64,000 bases of DNA from Umbribacter vaginalis. GTDB lineage: Bacteria > Actinomycetota > Coriobacteriia > Coriobacteriales > Eggerthellaceae. Below, piece after piece: positions 27,375-36,793 of the stretch; position 1 is the stretch's first letter; each line of letters opens with the position of its first letter. The notes below the pieces were generated by a model that ran no database searches, had not been told where the DNA came from, and was given only the letters and a program-made list of their open reading frames with translations. Where the stretch lies: contig KQ959688.1 of the NCBI GenBank assembly GCA_001552935.1, positions 35,390 through 99,389 on the forward strand, in the 5' to 3' direction. A program made the translations under genes and the position numbers.

Positions 27375-28523
27375 ATGGATTTTACATTATCTGAGGATCA
27401 GGAGCTTATTGTTGAAAGTTTTCGCGATCTTATGGAAAAGGAAAACTGGGAACCATATTTCCTGGAATGCGATGAAAAACACGAATATCCGCTTCGCTGG
27501 GTAAAAGAACTATGTGATTTAGGTTTTGATCGTATTATGCTTCCAGAAGAGCATGGCGGATTAGGACTTGAACAGCCATTAGTTACATTGATGGCAATTT
27601 ATGAAGTGCTGGGTCGTTATGGTGCACCTACGTATTTGTTATATCAATTGCCCGGTTTCGGAACTATCTTACGTGAAGGCACACAAGAACAAATTGATGC
27701 TGTCATGAAATACGTAGGAACTGGCGAACAAATTTGGAATTCAGCATGTACTGAGCCTGGTGCTGGTTCTGATGTTGGTGGATTAACTACTACCTACCAG
27801 CGTCGCAACGGTAAAATTTATTTGAATGGCACAAAAACATTTATTACTTCTTCTAAAGGTGTTAAATATCTCGTAATTATGTGCCGTGATGCTGATAATC
27901 CTGACACTATTAGTGAATTTTTTGTTGATATGTCAAAACCTGGCATTAGCTTGTCTCCGCTGCCTAAACTGGGGCTGCGCATGGATAGCTGCTGCGAAGT
28001 TTACTTAGATGATGTTGAGCTTGAAGAGAAAGATCTGTTCGGCAAAGAGGGTAATGGCTTTATGCGCGGCGTCAGCGACTTTAATTTTGAACGTTGGCTG
28101 GTAGGTGCAAGCGATTACGGTATGGCGTTAAGTGCGTTTGAAGATTCTGCACGTCATGCTTGGCAGCGCGTTGCATTTGGTAAGCCTATCGCCCGTTTTC
28201 AGCTTAATACACTGAAATTTGCAGATATGTCTATCAAACTTGATTGTATGAAGAACATGTTATACGAGGCTGCTTATCATGCTGATAACAATAACGGTGA
28301 AGTTGATCCAGGTGCTGCAGCTGCATGTAAGTATTTCTGTGCTAATGCCGCATTTTCGGTAGTTGATAACGCAATGCAAATTATGGGTGGTATTGCAGTA
28401 GCAAGCGAACATCGCATTAATCGAATTTGGCGCGACTTGCGTGTTGATCGTATTTCAGGTGGCACTGATGAGATGATGATTCTTACTGCAGGTAAATTTG
28501 CTATTAAACCATATCGTCCGTAG
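27375..28523 (+). CDS. caiA: CaiA-like crotonobetainyl-CoA reductase (acyl-CoA dehydrogenase fold)
   Basis: A 382-residue flavoprotein that closely follows the enterobacterial CaiA I remember, from [11 protein letters not shown] at the start through [26 protein letters not shown]-type [47 protein letters not shown] and [12 protein letters not shown] to [16 protein letters not shown] near the end. CaiA reduces crotonobetainyl-CoA to gamma-butyrobetainyl-CoA, with electrons delivered by an ETF. The start is ATG 27375 after GAAAGGATTTGAGA; a TTG two codons earlier is less likely. A longer gap with two interleaved inverted repeats follows before caiB. Confidence 0.93.
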   Translation: MDFTLSEDQELIVESFRDLMEKENWEPYFLECDEKHEYPLRWVKELCDLGFDRIMLPEEHGGLGLEQPLVTLMAIYEVLGRYGAPTYLLYQLPGFGTILREGTQEQIDAVMKYVGTGEQIWNSACTEPGAGSDVGGLTTTYQRRNGKIYLNGTKTFITSSKGVKYLVIMCRDADNPDTISEFFVDMSKPGISLSPLPKLGLRMDSCCEVYLDDVELEEKDLFGKEGNGFMRGVSDFNFERWLVGASDYGMALSAFEDSARHAWQRVAFGKPIARFQLNTLKFADMSIKLDCMKNMLYEAAYHADNNNGEVDPGAAAACKYFCANAAFSVVDNAMQIMGGIAVASEHRINRIWRDLRVDRISGGTDEMMILTAGKFAIKPYRP

Positions 28524-28545
28524 ATTTTATAGTAAGAAGGTGTGT

Positions 28546-28584
28546 CGTATGTGGTGTGCTGGGCGCCACATACGTACAGCACAC
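28546..28584. repeat. Two interleaved perfect inverted repeats between caiA and caiB
   Basis: CGTATGTGG (28546-28554) pairs with CCACATACG (28566-28574), and GTGTGCTG (28554-28561) pairs with CAGCACAC (28577-28584). The arms alternate, so only one hairpin can form easily at a time. They begin 23 bases after the caiA stop. No T run follows, so this is not a classic terminator. Confidence 0.65.
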
Positions 28585-28769
28585 AACTGCTGCTTAAGTG
28601 TTTCGCTTATAGCGGGTAAGAGCTTCTATACGCACAGTCCAAATATTATTTAGGTTGATATATGCGTAATGAGTTGTTCTCAGTAGCTGTAATATTCGCG
28701 CCTTCAATTTAAAATTCATCAATCTACCTGCGTTTATATTGTGAAACGCAGGAAAACAAAGGAGTAGTT

Positions 28770-29984
28770 ATGTCTTTACCAACTGAAAAGCCATCGTTTG
28801 GCTGTCTTAATGACGTAAAGGTTGTCTATGCTGCTGTCGAGCTTGCAGTACCTCGAGCTGCCGATTTAATGGCTGACTGGGGCGCAGATGTTACGTGGCT
28901 CGAGAACACAGGAGCAGGCGATACTATTCGTGATACTGCCTGGATTAAACAACAAGAACGACGGAATCAGCGTTCCGTTTCACTTAATTACTTTAGCGAA
29001 GAAGGCCGTGAAGTATTTTTAAAGCTTATTTCTGATGCCAATATTTTTATTGAGGCCTCAAAGGGTGGTACATGGGCACGTAAAGGGCTTACTGATGAAG
29101 TTTTGTGGAGTGTAAATCCTAAGCTCGTTATTGTGCATTTATCTGGCTTTGGTCAATCAGGCGATCCTGCAATGGTAAAGCGTGCGGCCTACGATTTAAC
29201 GGTGATGGCGTATTCAGGGTATATGAGCCAAAACGGAACGCCAGAGCAGCCTATGAATCCAGGACCATATGCAGGCGATTATATTAATACACTCATGGTA
29301 TTATCTTCCTCTCTTGCCGCGCTTCACAAAGTTGAGCGTACAGGCAAGGGCGAAAGTATTGATATTGCCATGTATGAAACATTGCTGACGATGGGTCAAT
29401 ATTACCTGGTAGATTATTTAAATGCTGATATTTTATGGCCTCGTCCTGGCGCTCGTAATCAGAATTTATGCGGCATTGGTGAATACCGTTGTAAAGATGG
29501 TTTCTTGGGCTTGTGCTTGTATGGTGTTGATCAGAATAAATACCTGCTTGAAACTATTGGTCTTGGACATTTATGGGGTACAGAAGATATTCCTGAAGAT
29601 ACAAGCGGTTTATGGTTATCGAATCCCCACGCTAAAGAAATTGAAGAACACTTGGAAGCATATCTTGCAACGCGATCAAAATATGACGTTGAAAAAGATT
29701 TTGCTGCTCATCGCATTGCTGCCCAGGTTGTTATGGAGTTTCCCGATCTTGTTAAAGAAGAACACTTAAAACTTCGCAATGATTGGCTGAATTGGAAGAT
29801 GGAAGATGGTAAAGAATTTAAGGGCTTGGGTGTATTTCCTAAATTCCAACAAACTCCAGGTCAAGTATGGCGTCCAATGCCTAAACAGGGTGGCGATACA
29901 CGCGATATTCTTTCTAAAATGGGTTATTCAGACGAAGAAATCAACAAACTTGCTGCTGACGGCATAGTGAAACTATCTGAATAA
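28770..29984 (+). CDS. caiB: CaiB-like CoA transferase
   Basis: A 404-residue class III CoA transferase. Its length matches enterobacterial CaiB, and the conserved segments are similar: FIEASKGGTWARKGLTDEVL, HLSGFGQSG, ALHKVERTGKGESIDIAMYE, PKFQQTPGQVWRPMP and the closing DILSKMGYSDEEI. Asp170 in PYAGDYINT is the expected catalytic residue (Asp169 in E. coli CaiB). It moves CoA from a product thioester such as gamma-butyrobetainyl-CoA to the incoming acid. The site is AAAGGAG before ATG 28770. Confidence 0.93.
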   Translation: MSLPTEKPSFGCLNDVKVVYAAVELAVPRAADLMADWGADVTWLENTGAGDTIRDTAWIKQQERRNQRSVSLNYFSEEGREVFLKLISDANIFIEASKGGTWARKGLTDEVLWSVNPKLVIVHLSGFGQSGDPAMVKRAAYDLTVMAYSGYMSQNGTPEQPMNPGPYAGDYINTLMVLSSSLAALHKVERTGKGESIDIAMYETLLTMGQYYLVDYLNADILWPRPGARNQNLCGIGEYRCKDGFLGLCLYGVDQNKYLLETIGLGHLWGTEDIPEDTSGLWLSNPHAKEIEEHLEAYLATRSKYDVEKDFAAHRIAAQVVMEFPDLVKEEHLKLRNDWLNWKMEDGKEFKGLGVFPKFQQTPGQVWRPMPKQGGDTRDILSKMGYSDEEINKLAADGIVKLSE

Positions 29985-30078
29985 GGTGCGTAGGAGAGCT
30001 GGGAACAATATCCAGCTCTCCGTTCGGAATGGTATAGATACCAGCAATATCAACAAAAAAACGAGAGAGGAGGGTGTG

Positions 30079-31677
30079 ATGATAGACGGACTTACAGCGC
30101 GTAATATTTTACAAATAGTAGAAAGCTCTGCACAGCAATTTGGCGATAAGCCATATCTTCTATTTTCATACTCTACTTCTCGTGTAGAACAGGCATGTGA
30201 AGAGCTTAGTTTTTCAGAGTTAGCAAAAACTGTACGACAAGCAGCACGCTTTTTTGTAAATGAAGGAGTGCGGCCTGGCGATAGGGTAGCTCTTCACATG
30301 CGTAGTTGTATAGATTTTATTGTTTGTTTATTTGGAATAGCTGCATGTGGTGCAATTGCGGTACCTGTTAACGATCAAAGTGCACCCGACGAAGTGCGGT
30401 ATGTGCTTAAAAAAACAACACCATGTTTGGTGATATGTGAACATCAATTTTTGTCTATGTATGAGACATTTAAAAAGCAGGAATCGCCGTTTATTTCTCG
30501 TATTATACCCGGTAGATGTCTTAATAATGCACATACAGCCTCTTCCTTTCGATCTGAGATCGCATCATTTAGCAGCGCTGAATTTAAAGCACCATCAATA
30601 CGTGAGTGTGATACAGCAGAAATATTATTTACGTCAGGCACAACAGCTCATCCCAAAGGTGTAGAGCTAAGCCATGCAAATTTGATATATGCAGCTTATT
30701 ATACGCAGTGGCAAACATCTATGCGCGCAGATGATTGTGTTCTTACTCCAATGCCTGCATGTCATTCTAATTTTCAACTTGCTGCTCTTATGCCAAGTTT
30801 AGTTAGTGGGGCACAGCTTGTTTTACTGAGCAAATATAGTGCCACTAAGTTTTGGAAACAGGTGTGTACGTATAAAGCGACCATTATTCAATGCGTATCA
30901 ATGATGGTTCGTACGCTGCTTATGCAGCCAGTTCATTCATTTGATTCACAGAGCGCTGTACGAGAAGTGTTATATTTTCTGCCGCTTGATACACAAACAA
31001 AAGAGGCGTTTGAAAAGCGCTTTAATGTGCGTCTTATGAATTCATATGGATCTACCGAAACTGTTACGTGGGCTATCACCGATTATCCAAGTGGAGAGCG
31101 TCGTTGGCCCTCTATTGGGCGAGTTGGGCTTGGGTATGAGGCAAAGATTGTAAATTCGCAAGGACAAGAAGTGCCCATAGGTACAATTGGTGAAATCCTT
31201 ATCAAAGGTACGCCTGGTAGAAGCATTATGAAAGGGTATTACAACGATCCTGAACACACGCATGAAGCTTTATCGCCTGACGGTTGGTTGCGTACAGGAG
31301 ATAAAGGCTGGGTCGATCAAGATGGGTTCTTTTTCTTTGCAGATAGAAAAGCCAATATGATTAAGCGTTGTGGTGAGAATATTTCTACCGTTGAAATTGA
31401 AGACGTCCTACTTAACAGTGGATTTATTGAAGAGGCAGCTGTTATAGGGGAGGACGATCAAATTCGCGATCAGGTAGTTTGTGCGTTTGTTGTACCACGG
31501 AATGGTTGTACCGTAACGCCTGCTATGGTAATCGATTATTGTGCCCAGCACTTAAGTAGTTTTAAAGTGCCTGGAATTGTTGAAATTCGAGACAGTCTTC
31601 CCCATACCTGTTCAATGAAAGTTGAAAAGCGTCTTCTTAAAACACGCCATTGTGATACGTGTGGTGATGAACGATGA
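30079..31677 (+). CDS. caiC: CaiC-like acid-CoA ligase
   Basis: A 532-residue ANL-superfamily adenylate-forming enzyme that would prime the pathway by making the first acyl-CoA. The phosphate-binding motif is FTSGTTAHPKG (184-194), with Ala where Gly is usual. The later motifs NSYGSTETV, GWLRTGDKGW and the hinge region around FADRKANMIKRCGENIS are intact. The catalytic Lys is expected in SMKVEKRLLK near the end. The start is ATG 30079 (or GTG 30076), five bases after AGGAGG. The stop overlaps the next gene by four bases. Confidence 0.88.
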   Translation: MIDGLTARNILQIVESSAQQFGDKPYLLFSYSTSRVEQACEELSFSELAKTVRQAARFFVNEGVRPGDRVALHMRSCIDFIVCLFGIAACGAIAVPVNDQSAPDEVRYVLKKTTPCLVICEHQFLSMYETFKKQESPFISRIIPGRCLNNAHTASSFRSEIASFSSAEFKAPSIRECDTAEILFTSGTTAHPKGVELSHANLIYAAYYTQWQTSMRADDCVLTPMPACHSNFQLAALMPSLVSGAQLVLLSKYSATKFWKQVCTYKATIIQCVSMMVRTLLMQPVHSFDSQSAVREVLYFLPLDTQTKEAFEKRFNVRLMNSYGSTETVTWAITDYPSGERRWPSIGRVGLGYEAKIVNSQGQEVPIGTIGEILIKGTPGRSIMKGYYNDPEHTHEALSPDGWLRTGDKGWVDQDGFFFFADRKANMIKRCGENISTVEIEDVLLNSGFIEEAAVIGEDDQIRDQVVCAFVVPRNGCTVTPAMVIDYCAQHLSSFKVPGIVEIRDSLPHTCSMKVEKRLLKTRHCDTCGDER

Positions 31678-33038
31678 GAACACATCATTTCAAAACCGCT
31701 GATCGATCTGATGTATTTTCATGCATAGAGCGTTCACCTATGACAAAGTATCTCAAGCGTCTTGTATTGTTCTCAAGTGGTGGAGCATTTTTAGATGGTT
31801 ATGTTATATCGCTGGTAGGTGTTGCACTTACGCAAATAACTCCACAGTTAGGGCTTAGTCAGGCACAATCTGCGGAAATAGGCGCAGCTTCACTCGTGGG
31901 AATTTTATTTGGATCGTTATTTGGCGGCATGCTTACGGATGCCTTAGGGCGTCGTACGATGTTTATTGTCGACTTAATTGCGATTGCAGTGTGTTCGCTG
32001 GTAAGCATGTGTGCAGGCGATGCTTTTCAAATTATGATGTGCCGTTTTTTGATAGGTGTTTTTATTGGCGCTGATTATCCTATTGCGACATCGCTTATTA
32101 CTGAATTCACACCACAATCAAAGCGCGCTATTGCGATGGGGATTGTTGCTGCATCTTGGTATTTTGGAGCAACAGTTGCAGCCTTTGTTGGCTATGCATT
32201 ATATGCGGTTGACGATGGCTGGAAGTGGATGCTTGGCAGCGCCATTATCCCTTGCATTGTGTTGTTAATAGGGCGCCACGATATTCCTGAGTCACCACGG
32301 TGGCTCATGAATAAGGGCCGCAGCGCTGAAGCGCTTGCAATTTTAGAAAAAGTGTATGGCTCACATTACGATGCTGTTCCTGCGGAACATGTTTCCTCTG
32401 ATAAGCCCATTCATGTATTTACGAAGGGATATCGCTCACGGACAGTTTTTTTGGGAATTCTTATTCTATGTCAGGTTGTACCGATGTATGCAGTGTATAC
32501 CTTTGGTCCTGAAATTATGACTGCGTTCGGATTAAATAATGGTCATGAATCTATTTTAGGCGAAGCGGTGGTAAGCGTTATGTTTCTCATTGGGGGCATT
32601 CCTGCCATGTTTTGGCTTAACTCGCTTGGCCGTCGTAAATTATTGCTGCTTGGCTTAGCGCTTATGATTGTTGGATTACTCGCGTTAGGTTTATGGCCAA
32701 CTGCACCTTTGTGGTATGTGTTTGCTGGATTTGGTGTATATGCATTTTTTTCAGGCGGTCCAGGAATTCTCCAGTGGCTATATCCTAATGAACTTTTTCC
32801 AACCGATGTACGCGCAACTGCTGTTGGTGTTGCAATTGCATTTAGTCGTATTGGAGTTGCAGTTTCTATTTATGGACTTCCTTTATTTATGGAATCGTAT
32901 GGCGTTGGAGCAACCATGCTTGTTGCTGCAGCCTTGGTTGGCATTGGATTTGTATGGTCGCTCGTGTGTGCTCCAGAAACAAAACGCCTTACGTTGCATG
33001 AAGCTAGCTCGTTGCAGCATAAGCATGCGAATAAGTAA
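31674..33038 (+). CDS. MFS transporter, sugar-porter-like (second in the cluster)
   Basis: A 454-residue protein with twelve membrane segments. Family signatures are GMLTDALGRRTMF (loop 2-3), PESPRWLMNKGR after segment six, and a C-terminal PETKRLTLHEA. These belong to the sugar-porter/aromatic-acid side of the MFS, which also transports organic acids and quaternary amines. It overlaps caiC by ATGA, so it is translationally coupled to the CoA ligase and probably imports the acid that the ligase activates. ATG 31740 is an alternative start but has no good site. Substrate unknown. Confidence 0.87.
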   Translation: MRTHHFKTADRSDVFSCIERSPMTKYLKRLVLFSSGGAFLDGYVISLVGVALTQITPQLGLSQAQSAEIGAASLVGILFGSLFGGMLTDALGRRTMFIVDLIAIAVCSLVSMCAGDAFQIMMCRFLIGVFIGADYPIATSLITEFTPQSKRAIAMGIVAASWYFGATVAAFVGYALYAVDDGWKWMLGSAIIPCIVLLIGRHDIPESPRWLMNKGRSAEALAILEKVYGSHYDAVPAEHVSSDKPIHVFTKGYRSRTVFLGILILCQVVPMYAVYTFGPEIMTAFGLNNGHESILGEAVVSVMFLIGGIPAMFWLNSLGRRKLLLLGLALMIVGLLALGLWPTAPLWYVFAGFGVYAFFSGGPGILQWLYPNELFPTDVRATAVGVAIAFSRIGVAVSIYGLPLFMESYGVGATMLVAAALVGIGFVWSLVCAPETKRLTLHEASSLQHKHANK

Positions 33039-33148
33039 GTAGCACTGTTGCATGCGTAACACCACGTAGTTGTGAGTGCTTCAAAGTATGGCAATACCCC
33101 TGCATAGTAAGGGTATTAGATAGATGAACAGAAGAAAGGATATTTATT

Positions 33149-33889
33149 ATGAATATTGCTGTTGCATGTAAGATTGTTCCTGATGATCAGGATGTTCGTG
33201 TAGAAGCAGATCATACGCTTGATTTCTCGAAGGCGCACGATATTGTGTCAACCTACGATCTCAATGCACTTGAGGCTGCTGCACAGTTTTCACAAACCTG
33301 TGGTGAAAGCAAACTTTATGTTTTAAGCGTTGGTGGTAAAAACATTGATAATCCAAAAATTAAGAAGAACATTTTAGCACGCGGCGCTGATGAATTATTG
33401 ATGATTGCTGATGACGCTACAAGCAAACTTGATTCGCGTGCAACCGCGGCACAATTGGCTGCTCTTGTTAAAAAAGCGGAAGCTGATCTTATTCTTACGG
33501 GAGATGGTTCAGCTGATTTATTCGCTCGTCAAACAGGCGTTCAACTTGCCTCTTTACTGGAAGTCCCTTACGTTTCAAGTGCAATTTCAATGGTTCAGCG
33601 TGATGGTAAGTTGGAGGTAAAGCGTTTACTCGAAAAAGAAATTGAAACTGTGTTAGTAACGCTTCCGGCTGTTATTTCTATTGCTCCTGGTTATGCTGAA
33701 CCACGTATTGCAGGCATGAAGGATATTCTTGCGGCAGGTAAAAAACCAAGTTCGGTTGAGTCTGTACAAGCGGATACAACAGCAAGTGTTGAGGAAGTGG
33801 CGCTTAAAGCTCCGCAACAGGTCGATCGTAAACAAAATATATTTGAAGACATTGACGAATTTAGCGCTGCCGTTAAAGCGGCTTTATAA
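33149..33889 (+). CDS. fixA: FixA, electron-transfer flavoprotein beta-type subunit
   Basis: A 246-residue ETF beta-family protein. It opens MNIAVACKIVPDDQDVRV, has LNALEAAAQF, the nucleotide-binding LTGDGSADLFARQTG, and LPAVISIAPGYAEPRIAGMK. With FixB it forms the flavoprotein that feeds electrons to CaiA. The adjacent FixC and FixX resemble ETF:quinone oxidoreductase parts, and in anaerobes FixABCX complexes can bifurcate electrons between a high- and a low-potential acceptor. The site is AAAGGATATTT. Confidence 0.94.
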   Translation: MNIAVACKIVPDDQDVRVEADHTLDFSKAHDIVSTYDLNALEAAAQFSQTCGESKLYVLSVGGKNIDNPKIKKNILARGADELLMIADDATSKLDSRATAAQLAALVKKAEADLILTGDGSADLFARQTGVQLASLLEVPYVSSAISMVQRDGKLEVKRLLEKEIETVLVTLPAVISIAPGYAEPRIAGMKDILAAGKKPSSVESVQADTTASVEEVALKAPQQVDRKQNIFEDIDEFSAAVKAAL

Positions 33890-33904
33890 AGGAAGGAAAA
33901 TATC

Positions 33905-34795
33905 ATGTCGAAAGCATTAATTATTGCTCAAAGTGAAAATGGTGCACGTGAACTTAGTGTTGCAGCCCGCTCATTAGCACAGGAAGTCGTTCTATTTGTA
34001 GCTGGAGCTAACGCATTTACCAACGTAGCTGATAAAGTCTGCCACGTTGATGTGCCAGGGAATCGTATTGCAGATGATGCGTATGTAAGTCTTAAAAATG
34101 TATTTGACAGTGAAGCTCCGCAGTATATTTTAGCTGAGGATTGCCTTGCGTCACTGTCACTTATTGGTCGATTAGCTGCACAAACAGGTGCAGCGGTTAT
34201 TACAGGCGTACGTTCCTTTGACGGTGACACTACTGAAAGCTTGTATTTTGGTGGTGTTGGTGTGCGCTATGCAAAGTCGTTATCGGATGTAAAGATGTAT
34301 GTAATTGCGCAAGATGCTTTTGATGCATCGTTAGCAACAGGAAGCGATCTTGTGGAAGAAGTAGCGTTTATCGAGCCTGATTGCGCTGTTGAAAAACTAT
34401 CGAGCGAAGCGCTTCCCCCTGCTTCAGTTGATTTGGGTAGCGCTACTATCGTTGTTGGATGCGGTCGTGGTTTTGCTTCGAAAGATCAGCTGCAATTAGC
34501 TCGTGACTTAGCGGCTAAATTGGGTGGTGAAGTGGGATGCACACGTCCGTTAGCAGAAGGCGCCGATTGGTTCCCGCGTGAAGCATATATCGGTGTTTCG
34601 GGTCAAGTAGTTGCACCACATGCTTACATTGCAGTTGGTGTTTCAGGCCAGATGCAGCATATGGTTGGTTGTTCAGGAGCTGATCTTGTTATTGCCATCA
34701 ATAAAGATAAAAACGCACCTATTTTCAGCCAGTGCGATTATGGGTTTGTAGGCGACATTGCAACAGCGCTACCAGCACTTACGGCAGCTCTTTAG
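33905..34795 (+). CDS. fixB: FixB, electron-transfer flavoprotein alpha-type subunit
   Basis: The 296-residue partner of FixA. The C-terminal FAD-binding region shows the ETF-alpha signature: VVGCGRGFASKDQLQLARDL, GCTRPLAEGADWFPREAYIG and YIAVGVSGQMQHMVGCSGAD, followed by INKDKNAPIF. Length and motifs match CaiB-linked FixB. It starts 15 bases after fixA with GGAAGGAAAATATC, so the two are made together. Confidence 0.94.
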   Translation: MSKALIIAQSENGARELSVAARSLAQEVVLFVAGANAFTNVADKVCHVDVPGNRIADDAYVSLKNVFDSEAPQYILAEDCLASLSLIGRLAAQTGAAVITGVRSFDGDTTESLYFGGVGVRYAKSLSDVKMYVIAQDAFDASLATGSDLVEEVAFIEPDCAVEKLSSEALPPASVDLGSATIVVGCGRGFASKDQLQLARDLAAKLGGEVGCTRPLAEGADWFPREAYIGVSGQVVAPHAYIAVGVSGQMQHMVGCSGADLVIAINKDKNAPIFSQCDYGFVGDIATALPALTAAL

Positions 34796-34822
34796 CACGC
34801 TTACGGTAAGGCGAAAGAATGC

Positions 34823-34881
34823 GCTCATCTGTACTGTTGTGTATGTTTCTTTACTGAGATTTTTTATGCATGCAGATGAGC
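34823..34881 (+). other. Long-loop inverted repeat between fixB and fixC
   Basis: GCTCATCTG at 34823-34831 and CAGATGAGC at 34873-34881 are perfect complements with a 41-base loop in the 146-bp fixB-fixC gap. It could stabilise or process the mRNA so that fixAB and fixCX are made in different amounts. No T run follows. Confidence 0.4.
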
Positions 34882-34941
34882 CTTCTGTCTTACTAACGAT
34901 ATACGATTTTTACACAAGCCTGGTTAATAGAGGGAGGAACT

Positions 34942-36255
34942 GTGCGAGAAAGCGATTTTGATGTCATTGTTATCGGCAGTGGATGTGCTGGTGCAATAGC
35001 AGCGTATGTCTGTGCAAAACAGGGGAAATCAGTCCTTGTAGTTGAACGTGGCGAGACAAATGGCTGTAAAAATATGAGTGGTGGCCGTATCTATGCACAC
35101 TCGCTAAAGAAAGTATTTGATACCTATTCGGATGGAGAAATTACTACATCCGATATACCATACGAGCGTAAAATTACACATGAACGTATTAATATGTTGT
35201 CAGAAAAAAGCGCTCTAACGATTGATTTTACCAGTGATGAACTGGGGATTGACGGGCAAGATAGCTATGCTGTTTTGCGTGGTGAGTTTGATCAATGGCT
35301 TTCTGAACAAGCAGAAAATGCAGGTGCGGAATATATTAACGGTATTTCAGTTGATGAGCTTCTTAAGGATGAAAATGGTGCTGTTATTGGCATCAAAGCA
35401 GGCGATGACGAAATTACTGGCCATGTAACCATTGTTGCAGAAGGTGTAAACAGCCTGTTAACTGAGCGATTTTTAGGCGCTCCACGTCCAAAGCGCAATC
35501 AGATGGCAGTTGGTATCAAGGAAGTATTTGAGCTTCCTGCCAAAGAAATTGAGTCTCGCTTTCTGTGTGCGGAAGGTGAAGGAGCTGCCATGCTCTATGT
35601 GGGTGATGCAACCCATGGATGCGTTGGTGGTGGATTTATGTACACCAATAAAGAGTCTATTTCTCTTGGCTTAGTAGCTACCATTGAGAACTTATCGCAA
35701 AGCGATACTCCTATTTATCAAATGCTTGACGATTTCAAGAAACATCCAGCTGTTGCACCTTTGTTGCGCGATGCAAAACTTGTTGAACATTCTGGTCACA
35801 TGGTTTCTGAAGGTGGCTTCAACATGATTCCGCAAGTCGTTCATGACGGAGCTTTAGTAGCAGGTGATAGCGCTATGTTGTGTATGAACCTTGGTTATAT
35901 GGTACGTGGTATGGATTTAGCTGTTGCATCAGGTCAATTTGCTGCTGAGGCTGCGTGCCGCGCTATTGATGCACAGGATGTTTCTGCGAACGGTTTAGCA
36001 TCGTATAAACAGGCACTTTCTGATAGTTTTGTTTTTAAAGACTTAGAGACATTTAAAAAATGGCCACACACTATGGAGACATGGGAGCGTATGTTCACAG
36101 AATATCCTGCCATGGTGGGCGAAATGTTTAATGCAATGTTTGTCGTAGATGGCAAACCTGCAAAACCCCTCATTAAACGTATGATGCCTATTATTAAAAA
36201 GCGTGGCTTATTGTCACTTGGTAAAGAAGTTATAAAGGCGGTGAAGTCGCTGTGA
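34942..36255 (+). CDS. fixC: FixC, FAD-dependent oxidoreductase (ETF:quinone oxidoreductase-like)
   Basis: A 437-residue flavoprotein with the dinucleotide motif VIGSGCAGAIAAYVCAKQGK at the N-terminus, ending in VVERG. The internal VTIVAEGVNSLL and the C-terminal VAGDSAMLCMNLGYMVRGMD are typical of the FixC/ETF-QO family. It should take electrons from or pass them to FixAB and connect to the quinone or membrane side. The start is GTG 34942 after GAGGGAGGAAC. Its stop overlaps the fixX start, so FixC and FixX are coupled. Confidence 0.93.
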   Translation: MRESDFDVIVIGSGCAGAIAAYVCAKQGKSVLVVERGETNGCKNMSGGRIYAHSLKKVFDTYSDGEITTSDIPYERKITHERINMLSEKSALTIDFTSDELGIDGQDSYAVLRGEFDQWLSEQAENAGAEYINGISVDELLKDENGAVIGIKAGDDEITGHVTIVAEGVNSLLTERFLGAPRPKRNQMAVGIKEVFELPAKEIESRFLCAEGEGAAMLYVGDATHGCVGGGFMYTNKESISLGLVATIENLSQSDTPIYQMLDDFKKHPAVAPLLRDAKLVEHSGHMVSEGGFNMIPQVVHDGALVAGDSAMLCMNLGYMVRGMDLAVASGQFAAEAACRAIDAQDVSANGLASYKQALSDSFVFKDLETFKKWPHTMETWERMFTEYPAMVGEMFNAMFVVDGKPAKPLIKRMMPIIKKRGLLSLGKEVIKAVKSL

Positions 36256-36563
36256 GTACGATTAAACCTATTACAGTAAATGTTGATGAGCTTATTTCAT
36301 TGAATCGTTATAACGTTGATGAAGAGAATGCACATATTGAACTTGGCGATGGTAATTTAGAGGCTCTTGATGCTGCTGAATTTGAAAAATTAGTACGTGT
36401 ATGCCCTGCTGCATTATATAAAATTGATGAAAATGGCGTACGTTCATTTGACTATGCAGGCTGCCTAGAATGCGGAACGTGTCGAATTTGTTGTGAGGAT
36501 AGTATTATTTCAAAATGGGAAAACCCAAATCCTACCATGGGCGTTCAATATCGTTTTGGTTAA
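36252..36563 (+). CDS. fixX: FixX, ferredoxin-like protein
   Basis: A 103-residue ferredoxin-like partner of FixC. The cluster-binding motif is CLECGTCRICC near residues 72-82, with an earlier Cys in RVCPAALYKID. The C-terminal tail WENPNPTMGVQYRFG matches the end seen in FixX proteins. It starts with GTG inside the fixC stop. It closes the Cai/Fix operon, and a terminator follows at 36630-36655. Confidence 0.94.
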   Translation: MSTIKPITVNVDELISLNRYNVDEENAHIELGDGNLEALDAAEFEKLVRVCPAALYKIDENGVRSFDYAGCLECGTCRICCEDSIISKWENPNPTMGVQYRFG

Positions 36564-36629
36564 GACATATGTTTAAGGTAGATGCTTAATAAAGTGGCGT
36601 TTACATTTTGATGTTACTATTGCTTGTCG

Positions 36630-36655
36630 AGCAGCGCAAAGGCGCTGCTCTTTTC
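36630..36655 (+). terminator. Rho-independent terminator after fixX
   Basis: GAGCAGCGC, loop AAAG, GCGCTGCTC, then TTTT. Perfect 9-bp stem about 65 bp after the fixX stop. Confidence 0.88.
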
Positions 36656-36793
36656 GTTTATGGGAACGTGAAGTGTGAGAAGATAGCTGCGTAGCGTTTG
36701 GTGTGTGAACCTAAAACATTTTCAAATACGCACCTGCACCGCTTATGCGTACAAACGCCTACGTGTTCGTTCCTGCTCCCACACGAGCAGGAA

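Noticed and set aside
28546-28584. H-type pseudoknot between caiA and caiB
   Set aside because: The arms alternate as in a pseudoknot, but the last connecting loop is only two bases and would have to span a 9-bp stem, and the first loop has no base. Mutually exclusive hairpins fit better.
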